In this document: in pieces, positions 24,846 to 37,877 of the stretch | Layout: every line of letters starts with the position of its first letter | Numbering within the stretch: position 1 is the first letter of the stretch | Source: Pyxicephalus adspersus | Taxonomy: Eukaryota > Chordata > Amphibia > Anura > Pyxicephalidae | Assembly: GCF_032062135.1 (NCBI RefSeq) | Contig: NC_092861.1 | Location: forward strand, 119,231,877-119,295,876 | DNA length: 64,000 bases | Reading direction: 5' to 3' | Position numbers and translations under genes: made by a program | The notes under the pieces: model-generated | The model's database searches: none | Seen by the model: only the letters and a program-made list of their open reading frames with translations | Told to the model about the DNA's origin: nothing

Positions 24846-27800
24846 TAATGTGTATGTGTATGTATGTGTAGTATGTAGTATGTATACATTGCACTGTTTT
24901 GTAAAACCTGCTGCTATGGTGCATTATATTTCAACTTTGCCCAACACAATGACATCATTTCTACACACAGACCAGTGTGCTTAATGCAAACTGATGAAAA
25001 AGCATATACCTATCGTGCAAAATGTCCAGGTCCAACCTGAATAATGAGCCCCAATATATACCCACACCATTCATACATTTGTTTACTTTCCCAAACTGCT
25101 ATATAGGAAAAAAAAATTAAACTGAAGATTTCTGAATTTTGTAACATATTTGTAAATAAATACATTGTGTTTCAGCTTACACTGTGTTATTAAAACAGCA
25201 ATATATTAATGTGAAAAGTGCTTGTTATGTGCAGAAAATCTTCAGTAGTAAATTTAAAGATTAACATTTGTGCTTTAGATTTGCAGCTGACTCCTGGAAT
25301 ACAGTATATATATATATGTATAGTACATACACAATAATAACACTAAACACTGTTGCTTCTTTTCTCCTACTTTTCTAGAATCTGTACTATTTTTTCTATA
25401 TATTTGAGTTTTTGTTGAAACATAGTATCAGCTTGATGTTTGGTTTCAGTATTAATAATACACCACAAGCTTGTAGGTGTCATTGAGTGTCAAAAGCTGC
25501 ATGAAGATTAAAATATGTTGTTTTTCTGTGTCTCAATGAGACGGCTGGTAAAGTGAAATGTAGCAGGCCCAATACCAAACCTCTTTCACTTTACGCTATC
25601 TTAACGATTTTAACTGTGCTAGTGAGAAAATACAATAATATCCCAAGCTTGTGGTTTGATTGTTTTAATTGAAATTACGTAGCTTGCACTAGTATTACAA
25701 AAGTAGGGTAACATAATTAGTAAGCATTCTTACCATGCAAACGAACTTTCAACGCTGCCAAGTTTTTTAAAAAAAAAACAAAATCTAAAAGTAGGATGCC
25801 ATCATTTTATTAAAAAAAAAAGCAATTTAAAAGCAACACTAAATGTTATTACTAATATTACAACTAATGTTAAAAGTAATAATTATAAATATTATTAGTA
25901 GTAGTATTTCTTTTACATTGCACCCTATATTAATAGGACAATATTTAATTACAGAAGGATTTACTAATTAAGGACATTTAATGCTTATATATTGAACATT
26001 TGTTCGTTTATCTATTCCAGTTAGTGGAAATCTTTATTGTCTTCTTAACACCTTAAAAAATATTTTTCAAAATGTCTATACCCAAAAGTTTGTTGATCCT
26101 TGTCTGCATTATTATATATAGTAAATATATAAAAAACACTAAGAAAAAAACATAGATAATGAAGCATACAGCAAAATATTAAAACATTAATACATAAGAA
26201 AAAATTATCAAAATGATAGGATATGAGTAAAATGAAGATTTGTAGGGACTTGACAGTTTTATGTTTCTGTTTTGTATTTTGTATACTTATTATGCTATAT
26301 TATTGTAATTTGCTATTTCACGTGAAGCATTCATATGTTCCACTGTAAGCAGTATGTTTATGTGTTTTTTCTATACATCTGTTCATCTTTATGCAATTAA
26401 ATATGATAGGGCTCACAAACTGGTGAAAGAACTGATGAGAAATTGCAGTCTTGATATCTAAATAGAAAACACAATTAGTTTGTTGCTAAAGCTTTTACTG
26501 AGTATGTACAGTGAGACTTTTTTTTATATTTTGAATGCCGCTGGAAAGCTAGGTTTCAGTGCTGTTATAGTAAGCTACATATTTAACAGTTTGTTGGTCT
26601 GATCAGTGTTTTTCATTTTGAGTCACCGACCTTATGTGTGGGCAGCGTTAAAGTAATGATAACATTCCCAGCTCTGAGGAGCACAAAGGATAGAATCATC
26701 TTCAATGATAGAAATCTTGTGTGCTTGACACACAGAAAAATAGTTTTCTACTGAAAACTGACAGGGTTCTAGTTGTTTGCAAATAGAAGTAACATGCTAC
26801 AAATTAAGTAATATTTTTCAGACATGTTTTTTATTTTTTTGGCTGCGCATATTTACAAGCATAACTAATTACGATTAGTACATATTGCAACTTATTTGTA
26901 CCGTTCTGACAATTCCCCTTACTGAATGATTTAATGGAAACAAGATACAGTGATATATATTTAGACAGTTCATATGGAACTAGGTGATAATTCTATAACT
27001 GTGGTTTCATTACTGTGGGCGTTAAGCTTGAAAACAATTACAGCTGCTTATTTTTCAAGTGCATTAAATAAAATTATGTTTAGCCAAAGCTATTAAAGAA
27101 TGATATAAACATTGAAATGAAAATGACTTCACTAAACTTCTTTATTTTAGGGAGATTTCCCAGTTTGATACCTAATAAATACACATCAAATATTTTTATC
27201 TATAGGGATATGTTTCTAGTATAGTCAAGAAATAAAATGTAATCTTTTTTTCTTTTACTGTACATCCATATTTTTGATTTAGCTTGAATTGCTTACATCT
27301 AGTATGTTTATCGAATGATGACATTCTGTTTTGTGAACACAGAATGTTTGCTTGCGGAGAGATTGTGGTGTTTTAATATTGAGGTTTCTCACAGATGCTG
27401 GATAGTTTTTCTTTTTTTTCACCCTGAAATTAGGATTAGGTCTTTGCTAATGTGCTAGTTTATCTTATCACAGCCTTTATAAATACATACAAATAGCTCA
27501 GACTGAAACTCGATGGTTTTGATGATAATAAAGTAGCTTCTAGGGGGAAATTTTTTTCTTCATTAAAAATGTTCTTTCACAACCCACACAGTTTCAGTAG
27601 GAAAATTGTTTAACCTTTTCTTAATTGACTACAGCAAGAACAACATATACCTGTACCTATTTGAAGTGAGAGATTTGGTTTAGCTTGGACTCAACATAAA
27701 AACATAACCATGAATTGCAAGTTTTGTTTTTCTTTTCATTCAATATATTTTTCTCTAAACGTGTGGTTCTGTTTACATAAGGTGTAACACCAATTTTCCG

Positions 27801-30800
27801 ACAAATGTGACGCTGTAAGGCAATGCAACAAAATCAGTGAGTTTGTAAAATGTATGCTTGGGAAAATTGATAGTAGAACGGAGTAGGAGTCAATTCAGGC
27901 ATCTGTGGTTCACGTGCCTGTAAATACAGTAATAATAAAGAGTCAAAAAGGTGTCAGAGTCCTGGTTGGATTTGTCTTCCTTAACCTATTCTTGTGTGTA
28001 AGAGTAGGTGATGAGAGTTGCAGCAGAATCCTGACTGGTAATCACAGGAAGATTGGTTGATATTTCTTGGTCAACTATGTTTAATACCTTTAAGATAAGT
28101 CCAGCACTATGGGTGTTTTTCATTTCAATATACAATGAATAATTTCATGTCATGTTCAAGAATGTCAAATAAATATTTCCATCCACTGATTCCATTGAAA
28201 TGTTATCCTTCAATATTTGTCTCTATGGCAGCCAGTATATAAAATGAAGGGGCCCTGATTTCAGTGGGACAGAAAGGCACAGACTGCACAAAAAAAAAAA
28301 AAAAGAGGAGTTTTCTAAAAAAAATGTTTGTGTCTCAGTAGAAAATGAAGGGAAAATTGGCACGCAGACAAAAAAAAGCTGACAGAGTCATTAACCCTGA
28401 TTGTGACAAGTCCAATTGCTTTGTAAAACTTGTGATTAGTGTAATATACTGTAGTAAGTTGTTTTTATATCGCAAATGATTCAGTGATTGAAGTGAACTT
28501 CATTTTTACAGGTTATGCAAACATTAACATTTTTATCTTTGGTGTCGACAATCTAAATTTGTTTCTTAAATTAACCCTATTGTGTACTCATTTACAACAC
28601 ACAATGTAGTTTCATAAAGTACATATGGAAGTTTTTCTCAAACCTGGAATTCCTGAAAATGTGGTTTGGAAGTGCAGATAACTGTTTGTGTAATAAACGT
28701 TAAAAGAATTAGGCCTACATGTTTAAAAAGAACTAGAACATAATTTTAATAAGATGATGGGCAGCATTTGTCAATGGAAGATACCTTTCCAAACTGAGTG
28801 CGTGTAAAAATGTGAATATTTAGGAATGTCTAGGATTATCATAAATGTGCTGATTTACCAATAGGTTAAAAAACACTGTCCCCTTATTTATACACTGTTA
28901 GAGCCTAACTAAAGGCCCTGGGTATCAAAATTGAGAAGTTATCATGCATGTTGCCTGACAGTTGCTGCTCTCCCAGGGATATGAACACATGTTGATAACA
29001 TTCTCTCTCTCTCCTAAGTGCCCATAATTCATCTGAAATTTAAACAATTACATTTTTCAGTGTTGCTGTAAAGTTTACTTAGAAGCTGGAAGTCAATGTG
29101 TTATCCCCCAACCATAGGCACGACAAAACGTTATTTCAAATTGTAAATACTCATTAATAGCTTAATGATAGCTTATTTCCTTTGCACATTGATATACTGT
29201 TCTGTAGGTGAGATGCATCATTTAGATTAAGTATTCAGAAACTTTTCAGCCTTACTTCTGATTTTTAGCACTTTAATTCGTCAACCTTAATATTTCTTTG
29301 TGCAGCTACTCACTAAAGACAGTTATTATGTGTTGTAGCCCCTTGTTTATTTAAAATTCTTCTGTGAAGATGTTTTTGATTTTCTTAATCACACTATGAA
29401 AAATTGTACACATTTCCCTGCTTACTCAAATTAGGTGCTTTCCTTTTTGACTTAAAAGTATTTTGCAGAGGAACTGTTGGTGTGGATGAAAGATGTGTGG
29501 ATGGTGTGTGGGCCGTTTCCTATGTCTGACTATACCAGTCTACTTAGAGAATGCAAGGTCAACTACAATATGCCAATGAAAGCTGTTCTCTTTTCTGTCA
29601 GTGGCTTTTCTTCTCATTGTTGCCTTGCTTCTAAGCAGCTGTTTTTAAACATATTAAAGATCACCTGTGGCACAAAAGATTTCTTTAAAACGGTTAAAAA
29701 GTATAAAAAGAAAAAAAGAGAGAGACCTTTTTTATCAGTGTGTAGAACACATTGTGACTTTCCCATCTCCTTGTAATTGTACGTAGTTTTTGGTCCCCAC
29801 AGCTTACTTCCTGTGAGGTTAGTTTGTTTACCGTACAGAAGGAGCTATTTTGATCATATTTTGCCAATAACTAATTTGAATCTATAAACCAGCATGTATT
29901 CTGTTTTTCTCAGTCTGAATCATTAGAGACCAGCAAAATATATTTACTTCTTTATTGTCTCACAGCCGGCACAGTCTGACAAATGTGAATGTCATACTCA
30001 TTTTAGGAGGTTACAAATGATTCATTTACTGTCAGTTTAATAGAATTTATGATGTGTTAATACCCAATTATATCTGCTATGCAGAGGAATGATAATCTCT
30101 AAGATACCAGTAAACGAGGGCATTTGCAGGACTGGTGTTACTTAGGTTTACAAAAGTGATTTTATGTAGGCAGACTTATGACTAAAAGAACAAAGTGCAC
30201 AAATGTCATTTGACATTTACGTGTGTTAACTGAAAAATCAAACTAAAATGCACTGGAAGTACTTGCTTTTTGATTGCACTAGGCTTAAAAAAATGTATAC
30301 CAGAGAAAAATAAAGGCTTCAACTAATCCCCTGAAGATACCAGTTGCCTGCCTATCTCTAGCCAAAAATCTTTTTTGGGTCACTAGAGAAGAGGTAGATT
30401 GTTGTGCTTAACAGCCAGAAAAAAAGCATTTTCAACAGGGAGTTTAGCAATAGCAGCCCAGATACTCTCTCAGCATGCATTCTCTTTAATATATAATGTA
30501 TTTAGAATTGAAATGTAATGTGATGTTCTGGTCTACTACAAAATACACATTGCACATATAAACATATTTACATTTATGTATTTTCATTTCACATGCAGCC
30601 AGGTTTTGTTTTTCTTTTTTTAATTCATGTTTGTACCCTTATTATGTAAACTGCAAAAAAAAAACTAGTTGTCCCATTGAATATGTCTAACAAATACATA
30701 TGCCCCTAGACATTGCCTATATGTTGTGGGTGATTTCCAGAAGCCATTAGACCCACTTATGTCCTCCACCTTAGAAAAACTTTAGGCTCCAGGATTAGTA

Positions 30801-31067
30801 ACAAACCCCAAATAAATCTTACTATCAATTTTACATATCATCACTTCCATCAGGGACTACAAACAAATAGAATAGTGGGGTAGAGCCATACATATCAGAA
30901 TCCATTATTTTGCAGACCAAAGTATTTATAGCTCAAGTGCAGCTCAAATTTACAAAGCCAAAAGGAACCAAGTCTTCCACTTACAGACTGCAAACATTTG
31001 GAGGTCATACCACGCTCAAAGTGCCTGTCTTCTGTCTGTGTGCTGTTGTTGGGAGATTTTCAAAGAA
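24846..31067. other. Long, largely repeat-free AT-rich stretch
   Basis: Apart from a TATG-rich patch at about 24848-24888, a poly-A run at about 28290-28304 and short TA runs, I see no transposon termini. The open frame at 29477-29776 starts just after an acceptor-like ttttgcag but has no recognisable motif. The lack of repeats over 6 kb, in a window otherwise dense with them, may mean constraint (conserved non-coding DNA), which cannot be tested from one sequence. Confidence 0.4.
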
Positions 31068-31112
31068 GGTATCTTCTCCAGCTTTACAGAGCGTTAATAA
31101 ATCAGGTCCATT
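31068..31112. repeat. Right-end fragment of fold-back MITE 'F'
   Basis: 'ggtatcttctccagctttac' followed by '..gcgttaataaatcaggtcc' matches the right arm of the elements at 20041 and 62374. The left arm is absent. Confidence 0.6.
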
Positions 31113-31907
31113 GTGTCTACTTCTATCATTCATATTATAAAATATCCATTGCACAACTGTCCCAGAAAACAAAATGTAAGTAAATATCTATTAGGCTCAG
31201 TTATTATAAAATTGTAAAATTATTAGATAAAACACTAACATCTTCCTGTTTCTTTTCTATATTTAGGTGCTTGGCAGTTGTCATAGCTGGGCCTTTGAAT
31301 TTTATTTAATTCAGCATAAGGCAAATACATCTTGAGGTTATCTGACCTCAAAGCCTTTCACAGCATATCTTATGTCTTTATACAGAGTCTTTACTACAGG
31401 GCCTTTAAAAAATATCTTTATTCATTGTAGTGAAAATGTGTTTTATATTGTGTCACTTCCAAAATCAGACATCTTTATAACTGTATTATATGTGACAATT
31501 CTGAAATTCTGTATCACTTAGCTCAGCAGCAAGCATCACAGATATGTGTGATACCAGGATTATGATAGGATCTCAATGAAAAACAAAACTTAGAAGCCAT
31601 TATAAGAACTTCAATTTACTATTGACCTCATAATCCCTTTAAATACAGCTATGAAAATTTCTCAAAAACAAAACCCACAATGTTTCTTATGAGTTACCCT
31701 TGTAAGGTAGAGTATCAAGATGAATATTTACAAACTAATTTACTGTTTTCATACATTGAAAACCCTGTGTTGTTCACATGATCATACTTTTTTTTGTAGG
31801 TCAGCATTTACATAATCTACATGCCTTTATTGTTTAAATTTGCATAATATTAATTATATAACAAAGTGAGTTGTAGTAGTTAATTGAAGATCATGTCGCA
31901 ATAGAGT

Positions 31908-31945
31908 TGATTTACTAAAGGAATATCGGCTGTTCACCTAAACAA
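31908..31945. repeat. Possible end fragment of fold-back MITE 'G'
   Basis: 'gttgatttactaaagg' then 'ggctgttcac' matches the inverted right end of the element at 24611-24845. Too short for certainty. Confidence 0.35.
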
Positions 31946-32697
31946 TATTGTTAGGCATTATTAAGATATCTGAGCAAGATACTCAGTGTCAGTTCACATA
32001 TACTGTGCAATACAGCTTTCATGACTCATTACAACTTTCTCTTTTAAAGCAAAAACAATGAAATTAAGTATTCCATAAAGTCCAATTTAACTTCAGTTTT
32101 GTCAGAGAAGTATTTTTTGCCTTATTGAATTTTGTCCATTGTCGCTATTCTGATCATACATAACATAATTTAAAGTTGAACTCTGGGAAAACACAAATCA
32201 TCTAACAATTCAAAAGGAATCTGTTGATTGATATCAGTCTTTGATCAGCATTTTTACTATGTGCAGCTTTCATGGTTGCTGCAGCCACAAATATCTCTTT
32301 AGTGCAAAACTTGTGGTAATGAAGACCAGCTACTACTGCTTTCACTCACAGAGCAGGACGACCAATGTTGTCATTGCACCCTTTAGTTTTATTTTTATAT
32401 CAACACCCTTGTGTGATGGGAGGAACCATTCTGTGGAATACCCCTGGTTGGTCACTGCCTCATCACTTTAGAGGCCAGCTTATGATAATGTTACAGCAGA
32501 ATTTTAGGATCACTGCTTCTCATTGCCTACAACCCTAAATGGCTCTTAAATCACATAATTCTGAAGGCAATGACAACGTATACGGAATGCCACTAAAGGT
32601 CTCGTACAGGACCCTCTTCCTGGAGACAAGATTTAAATGTCTAACATTTTATTTTGTTATTGGTGTACATGGGGAGAAGGAATTTTACTGGAATAGA

Positions 32698-32800
32698 GAA
32701 CCAGGGTTCTCCAGGGGTTGTTGTCGGTTCCTTGCATTCCTCACTGGGCAATCTGGGCCTTCCAGATCAGTTTTAGTGACCTTTATAAAAAGTTCAGAGT
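32698..32800 (+). repeat. Probable dispersed repeat fragment
   Basis: 'cagggttctccaggggttg' begins a stretch reminiscent of frog interspersed repeats. There is no second copy in the window. The 103-codon frame at 32539-32850 spans it and is not supported as a gene. Confidence 0.3.
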
Positions 32801-33698
32801 TTCCATATTTTGTTTTTCACAGTGACAGCTCTTACTGGGAAAATATCTAAGGTTCAGCATTATTATCAAGAGGATACAAAGCAGTAAAAACCTAATTATC
32901 TAACCCATCTATTCATCTAAAAAATGGTAAACAAAAAAATGTTCTTTTGACAGGGGTCATTGCACTCATTAATGGCTGCAAGTACAAGCCCTTAACTTGA
33001 AGCTTTATCCTTTAACCCATACCTTTGTGATAGGTTTCATGATGATTTGTAATAAAATACAATTTTTTTTCTTTGTTCCGAGCATTGTGTTTAGTAATTT
33101 CATTAGATGTGAAGATGTTGTTCTTATGTCATACAATGAATTTAGTCAGACTTGCACCTGTGAGCTTGAATGAAATAGTAGGATGTCAGATGATGCAATA
33201 GTTTATGGCACACTTGTGATCTGCAAACTGTCATATGCTACAGAAAGGGAAAGCCCCATTACAGTACTGCAATGGCCAGGATCCATCTTTAGGTATAGTT
33301 TTAAAAAAAAGTACCTTTACCTATCATGTCATGGCAGAATAATATACTTCAAATTCTTGAAGTTCTAATCTTAACCAATTTGGTGATTTAACAATATTGA
33401 AAAGTAGATGACAATCAAAATGTATATATCCGTGATACAATCTAATTTGATGTTCTTTCGCCTTTCATGTGTTTTAAAAAGGGTAATAAAAGTAAAGAAT
33501 AACAATAAATCTAATAATTAATTTTTTTTTTCCACCAGTCAGTCCAAGTCAATCTCAGACTGTAGCTTTAAAAAAATATGTATCAAAAGCCATCTTACTA
33601 TATTTGGTATGTATTAATGATAGAAGATTATTTATTTCACCTGTCAACATGTGGTTTCTTCTTTGCTAAATTGTTCTACACAGAGCCCATTTTCATGG

Positions 33699-33954
33699 TG
33701 TAAGGAACTTACCCGCCCTGTGAGCCTGCGGTGTCCCTGGGGTTCCCAGCCACAGAGGGAGACCCCTCAGTAGCAAGCAGCATAACCAAGGCTGCTTCTC
33801 TGCTCACAGCTTGTCTGTCTCTGCAGGCGGAGGGATCCGCCCTGGACTAATTACTGATCATGGACTTAACCCTTGCTGTGCTGTACCATTCTGAATAAAG
33901 CTTATTCAAGGATATCTGGAGTCGGTAGTGGTTTGTGTGCCCAGGCGCATTACA
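33699..33954 (+). mobile_element. Solo LTR with 5-bp target duplication
   Basis: A 256-bp element begins TGTAAGG and ends ATTACA, so the ends form the usual TG..CA inverted pair (TGTAA/TTACA). It is flanked by the exact 5-mer catgg on both sides (33694-33698 and 33955-33959). It contains AATAAA at 33894-33899 followed by a T/G-rich segment, as expected for the R region and poly-A site of an LTR on the plus strand. No internal retroelement coding sequence adjoins, so it is a solo LTR left by recombination. Family (Ty3-like or endogenous retrovirus) is not decided. Confidence 0.8.
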
Positions 33955-34134
33955 CATGGATTAATTCATTGTGTTTTATAGTTTTGGCAAGCCATCTTCT
34001 ATCTTTGGTTATTACCTGTTATTGAATAGTGCCACAAGCAGAAGGACTCTGATTGTTAAATTTCAGCCTGTGGTATATTGCATTCAAGTATAGTAATAAC
34101 AAGCAGAAACAACCAGGTACCCAAAGAAAGACAG

Positions 34135-34235
34135 TTGTGGGAGGGACAGCTAGTGACATGACTATGGGCTTTGTAAAACACTGTGTAATATGTCAGCGCA
34201 ATATAAATATTGTGTAATAATAATATTAATAAGAC
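34135..34235 (+). mobile_element. L2-clade LINE 3' end fragment, plus orientation
   Basis: 'ctttgtaaaacactgtgtaa' followed by 'tatgtcagcgcaatataaat' and an AAT-rich tail is the forward form of the L2-type ending seen on the minus strand at 14694, 37601 and 48607. Confidence 0.65.
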
Positions 34236-35261
34236 AAGCTGAGTGTGAATGTCTAGTGAGAACTACTGACTCCAAGCAATTATTTTGCTTTGAAGGAAGG
34301 CATAGAGGGCACACAAGCAGATGGCTGTACACAGGAGAAAGCGTACAATTTACTGATATAATGATTTACTTTTTCTATAGCAATGTAATATATTATAATG
34401 TTTGCCTTTGTGTCTGGGGATTTTCACGTTTTTTTAATCTGAATGTTGGTTTTTAGGGTAATTTAGAGTCATTCAATTTATTCAACATAGTTTACATACC
34501 CAAAAAAGTTTACATTGGTTAAATAAGATTCTAAGCATGATAGGGGTCTTAGTCTAGTAAATATTTTTTAGCAAGTCCAGTAGCTAGAGTGGTAAATTTC
34601 AGAACAGGACAGTCACTAATCAATCACAAAAGGACAGGTTGCCAAAAAAGTCATGGAAGCAGAAAAAAAGATATAAAGTCAAGCCTTCCGTGTGCTGAAG
34701 GAGGACACCACTGCAGAGAGGAGCTGATTTTAATGACACCACCCATTCTGAGCCTGAGCCAAGAGGACTGTATAATAGGACAAAGTGGGACACTACCACA
34801 TAAACAGCATTAATCTGCTAGAGACAAATGCTGTGTGTTGATGTGTGAAAGTGTCCCAGTGCTTTAAGGAAGGTTTTGTATCTTGAATTGGCTCAATGCT
34901 TTACTGTCTAGACTTCTGTCCACAGAGGTGTAATGACAGAGTTTACCTATGAAGACTGGTTCCACTATAGTCCGGTTGGTTCATTCTCCTGCTGCATAGT
35001 TTTTGATACAGATGTGCAATGCTTGTACCCTATGCTTATAGTCTAAGAATAATAATAAGATCATTGTTTATTGTGTTAAATTCCTTCTGATTTTTGTTTG
35101 CAGATTCCTTTCCATATTATTACCACTGGGATCTTTATTTGTATACAAATATGTTTATTTTGACTTTTCTTAGTCTCCCTTTCCCTAGAACCTACACAGA
35201 AAAATCATAGGGGATTTTTTTTACAAAGGGGTAGATTACCCGAAAGATGTACCCTAAACAG
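34236..35261. other. Non-coding sequence, nothing recognised
   Basis: Short open frames at 34190-34456 and 34589-34813 lack motifs. The first begins inside the L2 tail. Confidence 0.45.
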
Positions 35262-35560
35262 GGTGGGCCACAGCTGTCTGACAACTGGGCCGCAAGAGCA
35301 CAGAGACCAGCGGTGGTGCACAGCTCTGGTGGAGGACAGGGAACACACCGGCCACAGCCACGGACCATGTCTCTTGTATGCATCCCAGGCTCAGGGCAGT
35401 GGGCCGGTTGTGTCTCTGGACAGTGGCTGGGTTCTGGCATCATGACGTCACTCTGGGGGACGTTTCCTCCCCTTTGAGAGACATACAGCTCCCTGCGCAT
35501 GCGCGGTTCGTAGTCCATAGATTTAGTGGTCCACGAGCTCCATAAAGACAGGGACCACTG
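35262..35560 (+). mobile_element. hAT-type MITE copy with CRE motif
   Basis: The right end gggaccactg matches the inverted left terminus of the intact copy at 60697 (cagtggtccc). Interior blocks 'caggctcagg', 'ttctggcatcatgacgtcac', 'gcgcatgcgc' and 'cgtagtcc' also match. It carries TGACGTCA at 35443-35450. The left terminus was not found. Overlapping frames on both strands here, up to 124 codons, are repeat artefacts. Confidence 0.65.
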
Positions 35561-36609
35561 CCCCAAAACAAATAAACATTCTAAAATAAAAGGTTCAGGT
35601 ACACAAAAAAGGATCAGAAAAGATAACTAATCAAGTACATATTGAAGATACTACAGATACAGAAAAAAAAGCAGAATCAAAGGGGCATAACCTACTGATA
35701 TCAGGGATTAACGCATTGAAGTATAATCCAAAAACTGTCAATTTTAGGGCAAGTAGAAATGCAGCAAATACAGTACACAGATTGAAGATGTACGGTTCCA
35801 GATAAACAAGTGCAATATACTAGTTCAGATGTCAGGTTTCAATACATAGAGCAGGAAGGGGAAACAGGATTAGAAGGGCTAAGTTTAAACACAATTACAT
35901 TATCACTGGATAAACAAACACAAAGGCAGAACTGTGGGCAAGGATACACAGGAAATGACACACTGTCCCAGGAATCTCAGATATTACTCAAGCTAGGCAC
36001 AGGTGAGGAGAGAGAGCAGAGAAAGAGACAGAGAAAAACATTAACAAATACAAGCTGACTCAATTGTATAATGAGAACATTGGGAGAAAAGGCTAGAGGT
36101 TACAGGAGCAAATCCAGCTAGGTTGTAATCAAAGCTACACTGGTTGAATTTCTATGACCGACATGGACAATGATTTGTGCAATTTTCATAGGAGGAGGAA
36201 CAGAGGATATTTAGATGTAAAAAATTACAAAAATTAGCGTGACCCATCTCTCTGCCATTTCACTGACATTCTCTTGTCCACTCTTTCCTGTAGCATTTTT
36301 TTGTGCTCTTCTACTGTAACAATGAACACCTCTATATTATGGGTATACTTTTCCTAGTAAAAAGTAAAATTATTCCTAAATGTAAAAATTTGGTTTGTTT
36401 ACTTGACTTGTTCTGTAAGAAGAATAGTTTATAAAACATTTGAGAAGAATATTCATCTAAAATATGAAATGTTTTATCACGTAAAAAGTGTATAAAATGT
36501 TGGTGTGATGTTACAGCATTTACACAACATCACTAATTAATTAAATGTAATTTAATGTTTCAAAATTTACATAAAACTAATCATTTTTACTAAACATTGT
36601 ACTTTTGAT
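35561..36609. other. Non-coding sequence, nothing recognised
   Basis: An A- and G-rich stretch at 35800-36060 gives a short open frame without motif. The rest is AT-rich. Confidence 0.45.
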
Positions 36610-37025
36610 ATTGTGGAATAATCAACTAGTCTGCACTTAGTTTAGTCTGAACTAAACTGAAAAGTGCTTAAAACAAAAAAAAAAAAAATACACTTACCTT
36701 CAATCCCGCAGGGCAGTCTGATCCATCTGGAGGTGTCTTCCGTCGGGCACCATGTCGTCCCGGTATCCGTCTCAGAGCCAACGCGCCGGGTGGACCCATC
36801 TTCTCCTCTTCTTCCGAGTTTTTCTTCCCATGGCAACTGACCCAGGCGTGAGATCGGGTGACGTAAAATGGGAAAAAAACCTGCGATTGGCAAATTTTTC
36901 TCTTTTCACGAAAAGGCTCCTTCTGCGCATGCCCGAGATGCTCCCGAGAGCCTCCAGGGATGTGTGATGTAGGTATCACCCCTTTTTGTAAAGTGAAATT
37001 TCGGAGTTTAGGTATGCTTTTATAT
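36610..37025 (-). repeat. 'R1' repeat, minus-strand copy
   Basis: Read on the minus strand it matches the copy at 10882-11585 through 'gatacctacatcacacatcc', 'gcctgggtcag', the 'gaagatggg' block, 'agatggatc..actgcc' and the donor motif GAAG/GTAAGTG (plus-strand complement at 36692-36700). It ends in a fold-back around 36636-36668 (cacttagtttagt against aactaaactgaaaagtg). Frames on both strands here, including the 193-codon one at 36668-37249, are not genes. Confidence 0.6.
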
Positions 37026-37555
37026 AGGGTATATTTACCCAGGGGTATATTTTTATTTAGGTTATATTTTAAAAAATTATCTTTGTGAGTTTGAAGAAAG
37101 ATCTTGTTCATTCGTTCTGTGCAAATTAAGAGGGGGTAATTAGGTAGACATAGGCAATCATGTTGGAAGTGTACTACATACAAAGCATTATTTCTGTATT
37201 TGTGTGAATTATCATTTCCTGTAATCAACATCCACTTTGTATATATCATTAGTACTGCAACCTAAGGGACATCCAGCAATCCAGAATGCTTCTCTCCTTG
37301 GATAGCAGAACAATATGAAAGATCCATACTATGCCATACTTTACTATGCCGACATTAAGTCAAGGTCATGTACTTACATGTTTAGTATATGTAATACAAT
37401 ACATGTATAGAATTTAGCTTTACATACACTTTTACATTATATTAAAATACATATTTTTGATGTTCCCACAAGCCCAGCATCATGCAGCCTTCAGCGAGTA
37501 GAGGAAAAGAGGTCTAAAGCGGTTTGGAGATATTTTTTACACAGATGGCCCTTCT
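37026..37555. other. AT-rich spacer
   Basis: Lies between the R1 copy and the L2 tail. Nothing recognised. Confidence 0.45.
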
Positions 37556-37600
37556 AGAATTATTATTATTATTATTGTTATTATTATTGTTATTATTAAT
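37556..37600 (+). repeat. (ATT)n microsatellite, tail of the L2-type element
   Basis: An imperfect ATT/GTT trinucleotide array abuts the L2-type 3' end on its downstream (minus-strand) side. Confidence 0.85.
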
Positions 37601-37877
37601 AAACAGGATTTATATAGCGCCAACATATTACGCAGCGCTGTACATTAAATAGGGGTTGGAAATGTAAGTGGGACAATAACTGTGGAGGGATTTGAAGGCA
37701 AAGCACAGGAGCTTGAATTTGATTCTAAGGTGAAATGGAAGCCAATGCCACTGCTGCAAAGAGATGCAGCAGAAATGGAGCAGTGGGAAGGATGAATGAG
37801 TCTGGCTGCAGCATTCATAATAGATTGTAGAGGAGAGAGTCAGGTTAGTGGAATACCAGAGAGGAGGAGGTTACAGT
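37601..37877 (-). mobile_element. L2-clade LINE 3' part, internally deleted tandem unit 1
   Basis: The first 58 bases are identical to 37878-37935, and about 219 bases (37660-37878) are identical by eye to 38279-38497. The intervening 343 bases of unit 2 (37936-38278) are missing. The unit therefore looks like a recent tandem duplicate with an internal deletion, or an assembly artefact. Confidence 0.8.

Noticed and set aside
29477..29776. 99-codon frame just after an acceptor-like ttttgcag
   Set aside because: Ends in a lysine-rich A run, has no downstream donor in frame and no recognised motif.
36668..37249. 193-codon minus-strand open frame, the longest in the window
   Set aside because: Its core is the R1 repeat copy and the rest is AT-rich flank; the homologous copy at 10882 does not keep the frame.
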